DNA of 21,184 nucleotides from Treponema sp. (GTDB lineage: Bacteria; Spirochaetota; Spirochaetia; Treponematales; Breznakiellaceae). The stretch covers positions 1 through 21,184 of the forward strand of contig JAITAI010000050.1 in the NCBI GenBank assembly GCA_031284195.1. Direction: 5' to 3'. The translations under genes were made by a program, and so were the position numbers. Shown piece after piece: positions 14,369 to 21,184 of the stretch (positions are counted from its first letter, which is position 1; each line of letters starts with the position of its first letter). The notes beneath the pieces are model-generated. The model was not told the DNA's origin and ran no database searches. It saw nothing but the letters and a program-made list of their open reading frames with translations.

Positions 14369-15016
14369 ATGAGTGAAACATTGTATAAAAAGCTGTCGGA
14401 CGCCGTGGTAGATATGGACGAAGAAGCCGCGGTTGGGTATGCAAAACAGGCTGTAGCGGAAAAGGTGGATGCTTACGAGGCCATTGATAAGGGCCTTGCC
14501 AAAGGTATGGAACGGGCGGGGCAGCTCTTTGAGGAAGAGGAATACTTTGTCCCAGAACTTATCATCTGTTCCGATGCCATGAACGCGGGGATAGGGGTAC
14601 TTAAACCCCACTTGAAGCAGGATAACACCGCAGTACGCTACCGCGGCGTCATCGGGGTTATTGAAGGGGACACCCATGACATTGGTAAAAATCTGGTCAA
14701 GATCATGCTGGATTCTTCCGGGTTTGACCTGATTGATCTGGGCCGGGATGTACCGCCTCAAACCTTTGTGGATAAGGCGATTGAAACCCAGGCGGAACTC
14801 ATCCTCCTTTCATCGCTGATGACCACCACCATGGATGCTATGGAGGAAGTGATCCGGATCCTAGTGAAAGAGGGGATCCGGGATACCGTCAAAGTGGCCG
14901 TGGGTGGAGGGCCAATTTCTCAAGCCTTTGCCGATCGCATCGGCGCTGACGGCTATGCAAGAAATGCCACTGAAGCGGTGCGGCTGTGCAAAAGCCTGGT
15001 TGGTGCGGTGGTATAA
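14369..15016 (+). CDS. Corrinoid (cobalamin-binding) methyl-carrier protein
   Basis: A 215-residue carrier of the MtaC/MtbC/MtmC type, which holds a corrinoid that cycles between Co(I) and methyl-Co(III). Residues 1-85 form the helical cap domain (AVGYAKQAVAEKVDAYEAID, GQLFEEEEYFVPELIICSDAM). Residues of about 92-210 form the Rossmann-like B12-binding domain with the base-off His-on motif D-X-H-X-X-G as GDTHDIGKNLV (Asp101, His103, Gly106), then LLSSLMTTTMDAM and VGGGPIS. The length is normal. AAGGAG at 14358-14363 fixes the start. Its TAA overlaps the ATG of the next methyltransferase by one base. It is the only corrinoid carrier here, so it probably serves all three UroD-type proteins and is reactivated by the RACo-like protein. 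Confidence 0.95.
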   Translation: MSETLYKKLSDAVVDMDEEAAVGYAKQAVAEKVDAYEAIDKGLAKGMERAGQLFEEEEYFVPELIICSDAMNAGIGVLKPHLKQDNTAVRYRGVIGVIEGDTHDIGKNLVKIMLDSSGFDLIDLGRDVPPQTFVDKAIETQAELILLSSLMTTTMDAMEEVIRILVKEGIRDTVKVAVGGGPISQAFADRIGADGYARNATEAVRLCKSLVGAVV

Positions 15017-16044
15017 TGGGGGATATATTCTCACCCAAGGAGCGGCTCTTCCGTACCTTTAACAAACAGGGAACGGATCGGCCCCCTCTTATCTGTCCTG
15101 GAGGCATGATGAACGCCGCAGTGGTGGAGGTGATGGAAAAGACCGGTCATACCCTGCCTGGGGCCCACCACCAGGGACCCCTTATGGCGGATCTGGCCTG
15201 GGATGTTTATGAAAAAACGGGCTTTGACAATTTCGGACTTCCCTTTTGTATGACCATTGAAGCAGAGGCCCTCGGCAGCACTGTTGATTACGGCTCCCTT
15301 ACCTGTGAGCCCAAGATACAGCAGGAAGCCTTCTCCTCGGTACAGGAGAGGGCTTTTGCGCCGAAAAGGGCCATTGAAAAAACTAAACGGGCCGCTGTGG
15401 TCCTGGAAGCAGTCAGCAGCCTTTCCAAAAAATATCCCGATATTCCGGTGATAGGCAGTATTACAGGCCCGCTCAGCACTGCCGCTTCCCTGGTAGATCC
15501 CATGACCTTTCTCAAGGAACTCCACCGGAATAAAGAGGAAGCTCATCGTTTCTTGAACCTGGTTACTGATGAGCTTATGCAGTGGGCCCGGCTTTTGGCA
15601 GATAACGGCGCAAGGGTGATCGCTATTGCAGACCCCACTGCCACCGGTGCAATTCTCGGGCCTAAGCTCTTTGAGGAATATGCCCTCCCCAGACTTAATC
15701 GTCTTGTGGACGCCCTGCATGGCATGAAGGTCCCGGTTATCATCCATATCTGCGGGGATATCCGCAGGGTAAAAGAACATCTTTTTAAGCTACGGGGAGA
15801 CGCCCTTAGTGTGGACGCCATGGTGAACCTCGGGGCGCTGAAAGCAGAACAGGAAACCCTTACCACCATGGGAAACCTCAGTACCTATCTGCTCCAATCA
15901 GGGACTCCGGAAACCGTGCAGGCTCGAGCTGAGGCCCTACTGAAAAAGCACATCGACATCATAGCGCCTGCCTGTGGACTTTCCACTTCAACGCCCCTCG
16001 AGAATATCCGGGCCTTTACAGAAGCGGTCAAGCATAGGGGATAG
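15016..16044 (+). CDS. UroD-type corrinoid methyltransferase 2 (MtaA-like)
   Basis: A 342-residue UroD-superfamily methyltransferase, starting MGDIFSPKERLF at an ATG that shares one base with the stop of the corrinoid gene (TAATG). This start is preferred to a non-ATG start further upstream inside the corrinoid gene. The zinc motif is His244 and Cys246 in IIHICGDIRR and Cys320 in APACGLSTSTP. Other blocks are GSITGPLSTAASLVDP, VIAIADPTATGAILGPKLFEEY and TTMGNLSTYLLQSGTPE. These are close to MtaA/MtbA, which pass methyl groups from a methyl-corrinoid protein to a thiol such as coenzyme M. Whether this bacterium uses coenzyme M or another acceptor cannot be told. It is distinct in sequence from methyltransferase 1, suggesting one enzyme loads the carrier and the other unloads it (inference). 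Confidence 0.9.
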   Translation: MGDIFSPKERLFRTFNKQGTDRPPLICPGGMMNAAVVEVMEKTGHTLPGAHHQGPLMADLAWDVYEKTGFDNFGLPFCMTIEAEALGSTVDYGSLTCEPKIQQEAFSSVQERAFAPKRAIEKTKRAAVVLEAVSSLSKKYPDIPVIGSITGPLSTAASLVDPMTFLKELHRNKEEAHRFLNLVTDELMQWARLLADNGARVIAIADPTATGAILGPKLFEEYALPRLNRLVDALHGMKVPVIIHICGDIRRVKEHLFKLRGDALSVDAMVNLGALKAEQETLTTMGNLSTYLLQSGTPETVQARAEALLKKHIDIIAPACGLSTSTPLENIRAFTEAVKHRG

Positions 16045-16067
16045 GCCCTGGAAAGGAGGAACCGGTG

Positions 16068-16169
16068 ATGCTTGTCTGTGGGCTCAAGCGATTATGGATG
16101 TACGTCTCCTTTTCTTCACCGGGAAGCATACACCCTTGCTTTATAGACGCCTATGGGAAGGCAGGTTAA
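16068..16169 (+). CDS. Candidate 33-residue small ORF
   Basis: A strong AAAGGAGG at 16052-16059 sits 8 bases before an ATG whose frame runs 33 codons (MLVCGLKRLWMYVSFSSPGS...) to TAA at 16167-16169. It lies in the 360-base gap between methyltransferase 2 and the activase gene. No family is recognised. It could be a leader peptide, a true small protein, or the relic of a lost longer gene whose ribosome site survives. Confidence 0.35.
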   Translation: MLVCGLKRLWMYVSFSSPGSIHPCFIDAYGKAG

Positions 16170-16201
16170 CGCGGTGGGAATCACTACATAAGGAGTATAG
16201 T

Positions 16202-16402
16202 ATGTTAGACAAATCCCTGAGTAAGGCGTGGCTGCAGGGAAACCTGTTCACTCAGGATATAGCAAAGGACTTCAGCTTGAACGTATCAACCACAGGAAAC
16301 TTCAGGTATCACAAAACAGTCCTTCCTATGATGGGATCCTGGGAACCGTGCCCTGGGTCAGGGATGGGCCCCATGAAGCCCCTATGGGGGACACCGAATT
16401 AA
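16202..16402 (+). CDS. Candidate 66-residue small ORF coupled to the activase gene
   Basis: AAGGAG at 16190-16195 precedes an ATG at 16202, and the frame (MLDKSLSKAWLQGNLFTQDI...) runs to a TAA at 16400-16402, just 2 bases before the activase ATG at 16405. The activase itself has no close Shine-Dalgarno of its own, so translation of this ORF could deliver ribosomes to it. The product has no recognised domain; its C-terminal third is rich in Gly, Pro, Met and Trp. Alternatively the whole stretch is part of a longer activase N-terminus in another frame, but that frame has no family-like residues. Confidence 0.4.
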   Translation: MLDKSLSKAWLQGNLFTQDIAKDFSLNVSTTGNFRYHKTVLPMMGSWEPCPGSGMGPMKPLWGTPN

Positions 16403-16404
16403 CT

Positions 16405-18018
16405 ATGCCGAAAGTCTTTTTTGTTCATGAAAAGAAAAGCATCCTCGTTGAACAGGGCCTTACGATTCTTGAAGCGGCTCGGCGTGCCGGGGTAATGATT
16501 GAATCACCCTGTAACGCCATAGGTTCCTGTGGTAAATGCCGGGTCCATACAGGGGCGTGTTCGGTTCTGGCCTGTCAAACGCCGGTGGAAAAGGATCTGA
16601 CGGTAAGCATCCCAGACTATACAGGAGAGAACCAAAGTCTTCAGATCCTAAGTAGGGGATCGGACTTTACCTATGAAAAGCAGCCCTACATCAGTAAGCG
16701 CTTCCTGGACGGAAAAACCCTGGTTTACGGCGGTGAAACATTCCTGGGAGCGGAAGGAGGGGACACGACTGCAGAACAGTACGGCCTAGCAGTGGACATT
16801 GGAACCACGACGCTTGTAACCGCTCTGGTGGATTTACAGAGGGGTAAAACCATTGCCGTTGAGTCGGTATTGAACCCCCAGGCGGCCTATGCTCAAGATG
16901 TGTTGGGACGCATACACTTCGCCTCCCAAGGGGAGGGGCTTTCTGTTCTGCACCGGGTCTTTTTGGAGGCCCTGGAACAGATGATCCGCACCCTTACAAC
17001 GACAAACCGGGTAAGGCGGGAGCGTATTTATGAGGTGGTATATTCAGGAAACACCACCATGTTGCACCTGGCCTGTGGGGTAGACCCGGTTTCCTTGGGG
17101 CAGTTTCCCTATAAGCCGAAACTTTTTGGCGGCCATCATGTATCTGCAGAAAAGCTGGGCATTTCCCCCTTTGGCCTCATCTGGCTTCCCCCCATCATCT
17201 CTGCCTTTGTGGGAGCGGATATTAGCTCCGGCATCCTGGCCTCTGGACTTGATGAAAAGCAGGGGTCCACCTTGTTCATCGACATCGGTACCAATGGAGA
17301 AATGGTCCTTGCCAAGGACGGGAGCCTGGCCGCAACTTCCACTGCCGCAGGCCCGGCCTTTGAAGGGATGAACATTAGCTGCGGTATGCGGGCAAGCCGG
17401 GGAGCAATAGCGTCCTTCTCTGTGCATAAGGGCGTCCCTGCTTATGAGCTTATAGGGGGCAGCGCCTCTGGGGATGATCCGCCGGTAGGGATCTGCGGCA
17501 GCGGCCTCCTGGACATCACCGGAGAACTCCTCCGGGAAGGGGTCATCGGGAAAAACGGCCGTTTTGTCCCTCCGGAAACCGGGGCTTACCACGAAACCTT
17601 AGGCAAATGTATGGGCCAACAGGATGGCAAAAGCGCTTTTTTCATTACCGAAAAGGTATACTTGGCCCAGCGGGATATTAGGCAGATTCAGTTGGCCAAA
17701 GGGGCCATACGCTGCGGTATCGAGATGCTCCTGGCCCGCTTTAGTATGAAGGCTGAGGATATAGCCTCGGTGGAAATCGCCGGGTCCTTCGGATATCACC
17801 TAAAAGCAGCAAACCTCTTCAGTATCGGCCTCCTCCCGTCTGAATTTGCGGGAAAACTGGTCTTCCTGGGTAACAGTTCCCTTACGGGGGGTATTGCCTT
17901 TCTTATGAATACCGGTTTCCGTTCCAAAATGATGGAACTGGTCAAGAGGGTCGACCAGGTTGAACTGGTTAATGATAAGGATTTTGAGCGGACCTTCATC
18001 ACGTATTTGCGTTTTTGA
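16405..18018 (+). CDS. RACo-like corrinoid protein reductive activase (2Fe-2S ferredoxin + ASKHA ATPase)
   Basis: A 537-residue activase that uses ATP and an Fe-S cluster to reduce adventitiously formed Co(II) of corrinoid proteins back to active Co(I). Residues 1-75 are a plant-type [2Fe-2S] ferredoxin domain with Cys36, Cys42 and Cys45 (SPCNAIGSCGKCRV) and Cys57 in LACQ. Residues of about 126 onward are the ASKHA fold: phosphate loops AVDIGTTTLVTAL and FIDIGTNGEMVLAKDG, plus VGICGSGLLDITGELLREG, as in the RACo C-terminal family. The ATG at 16405 gives the expected ferredoxin start (MPKVFFVHEKKSILVEQG). Upstream in-frame sequence to 16228 has no family character. It is somewhat shorter than Carboxydothermus RACo (about 630 residues), mostly by a shortened linker. 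The corrinoid protein encoded in this cluster is its likely client. Confidence 0.92.
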   Translation: MPKVFFVHEKKSILVEQGLTILEAARRAGVMIESPCNAIGSCGKCRVHTGACSVLACQTPVEKDLTVSIPDYTGENQSLQILSRGSDFTYEKQPYISKRFLDGKTLVYGGETFLGAEGGDTTAEQYGLAVDIGTTTLVTALVDLQRGKTIAVESVLNPQAAYAQDVLGRIHFASQGEGLSVLHRVFLEALEQMIRTLTTTNRVRRERIYEVVYSGNTTMLHLACGVDPVSLGQFPYKPKLFGGHHVSAEKLGISPFGLIWLPPIISAFVGADISSGILASGLDEKQGSTLFIDIGTNGEMVLAKDGSLAATSTAAGPAFEGMNISCGMRASRGAIASFSVHKGVPAYELIGGSASGDDPPVGICGSGLLDITGELLREGVIGKNGRFVPPETGAYHETLGKCMGQQDGKSAFFITEKVYLAQRDIRQIQLAKGAIRCGIEMLLARFSMKAEDIASVEIAGSFGYHLKAANLFSIGLLPSEFAGKLVFLGNSSLTGGIAFLMNTGFRSKMMELVKRVDQVELVNDKDFERTFITYLRF

Positions 18019-18022
18019 TGCC

Positions 18023-18796
18023 ATGAACCGTATACACCAGAAAGAACTGAATGCCTATTGTGCAGGCCATCTCGCGAACCAGGGGGATGATCCTGGTATC
18101 GCCGCCTATCCAGAAGGTTTTTTTACTGAGGCGCTGGCGCTGGGGGCTGCTTGCTCACAAACTCCCCAGGGTTTTATTACCCCTCAATACCGTTATACGC
18201 ATCCCTCTGAACTTTACGATCTTCCTCAGATAACAGAAGCTGCTCCGGTTAGGGATGTATTTGAGGCTATACAAAAAAAGGATCCAGGAAAGACCGCCCT
18301 CCTCAAGGTAAACGGCCCCTATTCGGTATTGGCTTCTCTGGTAGAGCCGAAACTGTTTTACCGCTGGCTTGGAAAAGAACAAGCAGCGGTGCGTCAAGGG
18401 CTTGAGACCATCAGCGCCGGTATAAAGGCGTATATCCAGGAGGCTTTTGCTTTGGGGGTGAAGATCCTCTCCCTCGCGGACCCTTACGCCAATGTGGGTC
18501 TTTTGGGTGAAAGCCATTACCGGGTCTTTGCCGCGGCTCCCCTTATCCGGTTAGTGCAGGGGGTATTACAGGAAAGCCCGCAAACCGGCGCGGGAAGGAT
18601 CATCCACCTCTGTCCCCATAATTCCCTGCCACTAGAACAATTCGGGTTTCTCAAGAGCGAAACCGTCCTTAGAGTATATCCCACATCCTATACCCTGCTC
18701 CTTATCAATGGGACGGCAAAGGGTATACCCCTTGCCGGGCATCGCTGCATATATTCCAAGGCTGCTACGGAACTGATAGCATTAGTTTTTGTGTAA
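18023..18796 (+). CDS. Short UroD-superfamily protein (methyltransferase 3)
   Basis: A 257-residue UroD-fold protein, about 85 residues shorter than its two relatives in this cluster, mainly at the N-terminus and in the central part. It starts MNRIHQKELNAYCAGH, 4 bases after the activase stop, with no clear Shine-Dalgarno, so coupling is likely. Core blocks remain: TALLKVNGPYSVLASLVEP (like ITGPLSTAASLVDP in methyltransferase 2) and VKILSLADPYANVGLLG. The zinc-type motif is His195 and Cys197 in IIHLCPHNS and Cys242 in AGHRCIYSK, in a changed spacing. Related short UroD proteins often sit beside RACo-like genes; a role as auxiliary methyltransferase or corrinoid-handling factor is inferred. 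It is the last gene of the plus-strand run. Confidence 0.75.
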   Translation: MNRIHQKELNAYCAGHLANQGDDPGIAAYPEGFFTEALALGAACSQTPQGFITPQYRYTHPSELYDLPQITEAAPVRDVFEAIQKKDPGKTALLKVNGPYSVLASLVEPKLFYRWLGKEQAAVRQGLETISAGIKAYIQEAFALGVKILSLADPYANVGLLGESHYRVFAAAPLIRLVQGVLQESPQTGAGRIIHLCPHNSLPLEQFGFLKSETVLRVYPTSYTLLLINGTAKGIPLAGHRCIYSKAATELIALVFV

Positions 18797-18966
18797 CCTT
18801 AAGGGATTTTACGTTTAAAGTGAATTGTCTGTTGACAACGCGATAATACTAGATATCATCCTCTGGGATAAGACCGGATATGTTTTGGCTTATGGCACCG
18901 AATCTTCCTTGCAATATGCCATCAAAGTATCATAATTGAAATGCTGTTCCATAATTGACACAGATT
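18797..18966. other. Intergenic stretch between convergent genes
   Basis: This gap separates the end of the plus-strand run from the 3' end of the minus-strand gene. It holds CCTTAAGG, a small TTGTC...GACAA stem near 18825-18838, and a short frame that could read IILDIILWDKTGYVLAYGT without a proper start, possibly a gene remnant. The word CATAATTGA occurs twice (near 18931 and 18951). I see no strong terminator. Confidence 0.4.
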
Positions 18967-19563
18967 CTATTTGAATAAAAGTTTGAAGAACAATGCATAG
19001 GACAAACTTGTATCACCTTCAATGGCATTTAGCATTAAGTCGCCACCCAAAATTGCCGCAAATCCCGTCATTGTTGAGTCAAAATCCCACCCTATGGAAG
19101 TTCTTGCACTAAACCCAAAGTCTGAATTAGAAGTTTTCTTGTTATACAAAACTCCCATATAGCTTGCACCTACATCCAGCCCAAGTTGCAGATGTTTTTT
19201 GCTTGGTAAAGGGTAATATCTTGTACCGATGCCATACATAGCAATAGATATTTGGCTTTGATTTTTTTGTGAATCCAAATATCTATCACCAACGCCGGCA
19301 AGAGTTCCAACAAGATAGACATTCTGAGTTAATGCCCACCCTATCGTAAACAGACTCAGGTCAATGGTCATATGAATATCAGCAGTGCTTTTAAAGTCAT
19401 CTGCTATTTTTTTTGTATCACCCCCAAAATAACTAACACCGCCAAATCCTAAACCAAGGTCAATATAAATTCCTCGCTTACGTTCTTGTGTCGACACAAC
19501 AGATGAAATAACCAGAAAGAGTAATAAAGATAATGTCAATCTCATTTTTATTATTCTACTCAT
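18967..19563 (-). CDS. Signal-peptide-bearing beta-barrel-like outer-membrane protein
   Basis: A 198-residue protein of unknown function. It has a basic start and a hydrophobic signal peptide (LTLSLLLFLVISSVVST), then short alternating stretches typical of small outer-membrane barrels (GIYIDLGLGFGGVSYFGG, NVYLVGTLAGVGDRY, HLQLGLDVGASYMGVLY, FGFSARTSIGWDF). It ends in an aromatic-rich strand (YALFFKLLFK) that could be the barrel-assembly signal. The first ATG is kept because AAAGAG precedes it at good spacing; an internal ATG at codon 7 is possible. The gene is clearly richer in A/T than the neighbouring cluster. It has its own promoter upstream. Its role is unknown. Confidence 0.75.
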   Translation of the reverse strand: MSRIIKMRLTLSLLLFLVISSVVSTQERKRGIYIDLGLGFGGVSYFGGDTKKIADDFKSTADIHMTIDLSLFTIGWALTQNVYLVGTLAGVGDRYLDSQKNQSQISIAMYGIGTRYYPLPSKKHLQLGLDVGASYMGVLYNKKTSNSDFGFSARTSIGWDFDSTMTGFAAILGGDLMLNAIEGDTSLSYALFFKLLFK

Positions 19564-19640
19564 AGCATAAGCTCTTTTTTACGAAGCAGCGACACAGGTA
19601 CTACCGTGTACGAACATCTTCCGTTCTTTTTCCTATATTT

Positions 19641-19669
19641 ATTATACCACATTATGCTTTCACGATCAA
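19641..19669 (-). promoter_or_regulatory. Promoter of the beta-barrel-like gene
   Basis: Read on the minus strand, TTGATC (19664-19669) and a perfect TATAAT (19641-19646) are separated by 17 bases, about 80 bases before the start codon at 19563. The remaining stretch up to the next remnant shows nothing else clear. Confidence 0.6.
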
Positions 19670-19777
19670 GGGGATGTCGTAAAAATTTTGCATAACCTTC
19701 CATCTGTTGTGCTGTATTTTATGTCCTATGTAACAATAATCCTGCCCTATGGATAACCCAGGGATTCGCTTTTGTAT

Positions 19778-20401
19778 TTACGGTATAATAACTTCTTCAA
19801 TATTCCCCCGGGGCCTTTCCCCCCTCCAGCTTGATTTCCCACCAACCGCACAGATACACCTTTTCCCCTCGTTCATGCTCTTCAAAGGTCAGTTCAAACG
19901 GCGGATTGGTGTCAAAGGTGGAATTGACCAGTTCAGCAATCTCCCTGGAGGTTTCTTTAAGTTTAGCCCATTTAATCTAAATGCCGCTAACCCCGGTGGG
20001 AAGCCCCATCGTCCTTGCAATAGATATTGATAATCCGCCGGGTTCCGGTATCCGGGAGCGGCTCAGGGAGTGGTTGGCTTCGGTACCGGATGACAGGTTC
20101 CGCTGTAAACGGGAAGCCTCATTGCCTTCCGGGCATCGTCAGTAACTGGGGGATTATACAACAGATATACCTTATTCTAGACTCGCAGTTCTTTTTCCAG
20201 TTTTTTCGGGCCTCGTTTTTCTTTGAGGTATCCAGTTTGATTCTGGCATGCCTCAAAAGCAGTTTCAAAGGCCGACAAAAGGGAAGTTACGGCGATTTGA
20301 TGGTCTGGAATGTTCCATGCGGCGAAATGCTGGGTAGCATAGGCGATTACATTGTGGGCCCATGCAAGAAAAGTCCCGTCCTGGGTGGGGATATAGTCTG
20401 A
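19778..20401 (-). pseudogene. Broken copy of a widespread uncharacterised protein family
   Basis: On the minus strand the pieces read in order: SDYIPTQDGTFLAWAHNVIAY from 20401, with a TAG at 20177-20179. In the same frame NPPVTDDARKAMRLPVY and PVPKPTTP follow, then TGA. In a second frame IINIYCKDDGASHRG follows, and in a third KETSREIAELVNSTFDTNPP, ELTFEEHERGEKVYLCGWW and NIEEVIIP, ending at TAA 19778-19780. I recognise the layout (an N-terminal helical part, 'PPVTDEDR-A-GI...D-TPTP' in the middle, and a C-terminal beta part ending 'AIIP') as that of a roughly 200-residue hypothetical family common in gut bacteria. Its function is not known to me. No start codon is apparent. At least two stops and two frameshifts make it a pseudogene. 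Confidence 0.7.
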
Positions 20402-20769
20402 ACAAAAACACCTTCTTGCGGTAAAAAGTGAGCCAATCCTATACAGGATTATAGCATCGACCGTATACCGCTAGTATCGGCAATATACGGTAGATTCTAG
20501 CGGGTATACCGGCGAAGGTCTGCGGTACGCTGCCGAGTAAGTCGCTTTGACGTTCCATATCGACGGTATAACGGCCACACGACCTCGTATAAGGCCGCAT
20601 ATTTCCGGTATACCCTCCACTAGTGTCGTGATAGGCTAGAGCGTTCCGCTTATCATGCGGAAGTCTCTGAGTACGAAAAAATTTCCCCGCTTCCCCCAGG
20701 GCCTCCTGCGCGGTAAAGGGTATTACGAAGCTATTTTCATAAGAAACACCGGGTGGTGATCTATAAAGT
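20402..20769. repeat. Gene-free stretch with TATACCG-rich inverted repeats
   Basis: CCGTATACCGCTAG at 20461-20474 faces CTAGCGGGTATACCGG at 20497-20512, an inverted pair differing by two single-base insertions. Related words (CGGTATAAC near 20563, CCGGTATACC near 20605) recur nearby. A smaller palindrome, AATCCT-ATAC-AGGATT, lies at 20435-20450. No gene was found here on either strand; it may be debris of an older mobile element. Confidence 0.5.
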
Positions 20770-21184
20770 ATGAAGGAGTGGACAAAGACACCAGAGGATA
20801 CTATGGGTCATGCAAATCACCATAGCAATCACATGCCCCGTTGCTGGAACCTTAATATATCCAAAAACGGGAAAAAACACAATGGTAAACAAAAGTATCT
20901 CTGTACTCATGGCGGACGCCAGTTTATCGGCGAACATGAGATAACCTCTCGGTGATGCCATTCATGGATAGTCAACATGGTCAAAATCATGCTCGTCCGG
21001 GGAATCGGCGCCGTCTTGAGCATCAGCATTACCAAGGTCTTAAGGGTACTCAAAGCAACGAAATACCGGATAAAACTGAAAAAGACCCACTATGATGGTC
21101 TTGAAATAGCCGGGTTTTGGACCGATGGGGGGAAAAAGCAAAACAAAGGGTGGCGTATATACGCCTATCACCGGGAAAGCGGGG
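20770..21184 (+). pseudogene. Dead IS1-type transposase (3' end outside window)
   Basis: From an ATG at 20770 the frame gives NISKNGKKHNGKQKYLC and GRQFIGEHE, the zinc-finger-like front of IS1-type transposases, then TSR and a TGA at 20953-20955. The same frame continues CHSWIVNMVKIMLVRGIG, TKVLRVLKATKYRIKLK, GFWTDGGKKQNK and WRIYAYHRESG up to the edge, which is the IS1 catalytic part. The TGA stands where the family usually has a Gly codon (GGA to TGA). The expected catalytic Asp-Glu before FWT is Ala-Gly, and a finger cysteine is missing (CTHGG for CxxCG), so it is inactive. The element's left end is not clear; GGTGGTGATC near 20753 is a possible tip. Confidence 0.85.

Noticed and set aside
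19981..20145. Plus-strand 54-codon frame starting MPLTPVGSPIVLAIDID
   Set aside because: It lies on the opposite strand of the broken family gene, whose order of motifs explains this DNA better, and it has no ribosome site.

Overview
The window looks like chromosomal DNA of an anaerobic bacterium. I infer a spirochaete of the Treponema lineage, possibly a gut symbiont. The grounds are the def-fmt-PASTA gene order, a small signal-peptide beta-barrel-like protein, several decayed insertion sequences, and an anaerobic corrinoid/iron-sulfur gene set. No rRNA or tRNA gene was seen, so the taxonomy is an inference.

Layout. (1) 1-3794, minus strand, housekeeping genes: a PhnP-like metallo-beta-lactamase protein, peptide deformylase (def), methionyl-tRNA formyltransferase (fmt), a doubtful bridging ORF, and a membrane-anchored PASTA protein that runs off the left edge. 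(2) 3795-6424, a scarred region: two adjacent palindromes, a collapsed copy of an amino-acid-binding lipoprotein gene, the intact lipoprotein gene, and a dead IS5-family element. (3) 6425-18796, one long plus-strand run with short gaps or overlaps. It holds an ABC importer of the NitT/TauT type (binding protein, ATPase, permease), a 35-copy 21-bp minisatellite, and then a corrinoid/nitrogenase-like module: UroD-type methyltransferase 1, NifD-like and NifK-like subunits, a corrinoid protein, UroD-type methyltransferase 2, one or two candidate tiny ORFs, a RACo-like ferredoxin/ASKHA corrinoid activase, and a short third UroD-type protein. (4) 18797-21184: a beta-barrel-like protein, a heavily frameshifted pseudogene of a widespread uncharacterised family, an inverted-repeat tract, and a dead IS1-type transposase that runs off the right edge.

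How region 3 may work together (inference): the importer brings in a small, probably methylated, compound. The UroD-type enzymes move methyl groups to or from the corrinoid protein, and the RACo-like protein reductively reactivates cobalt that has been oxidised to Co(II). The NifD/NifK-like heterodimer keeps all six P-cluster-type cysteines and would add a low-potential reduction step. No NifH-like reductase, NifB or NifEN is in the window, so electron delivery and cofactor maturation must be encoded elsewhere. The pairing of a nitrogenase-like reductase with a corrinoid methyl-transfer system is the most interesting content. I know of no demonstrated function for this exact arrangement.
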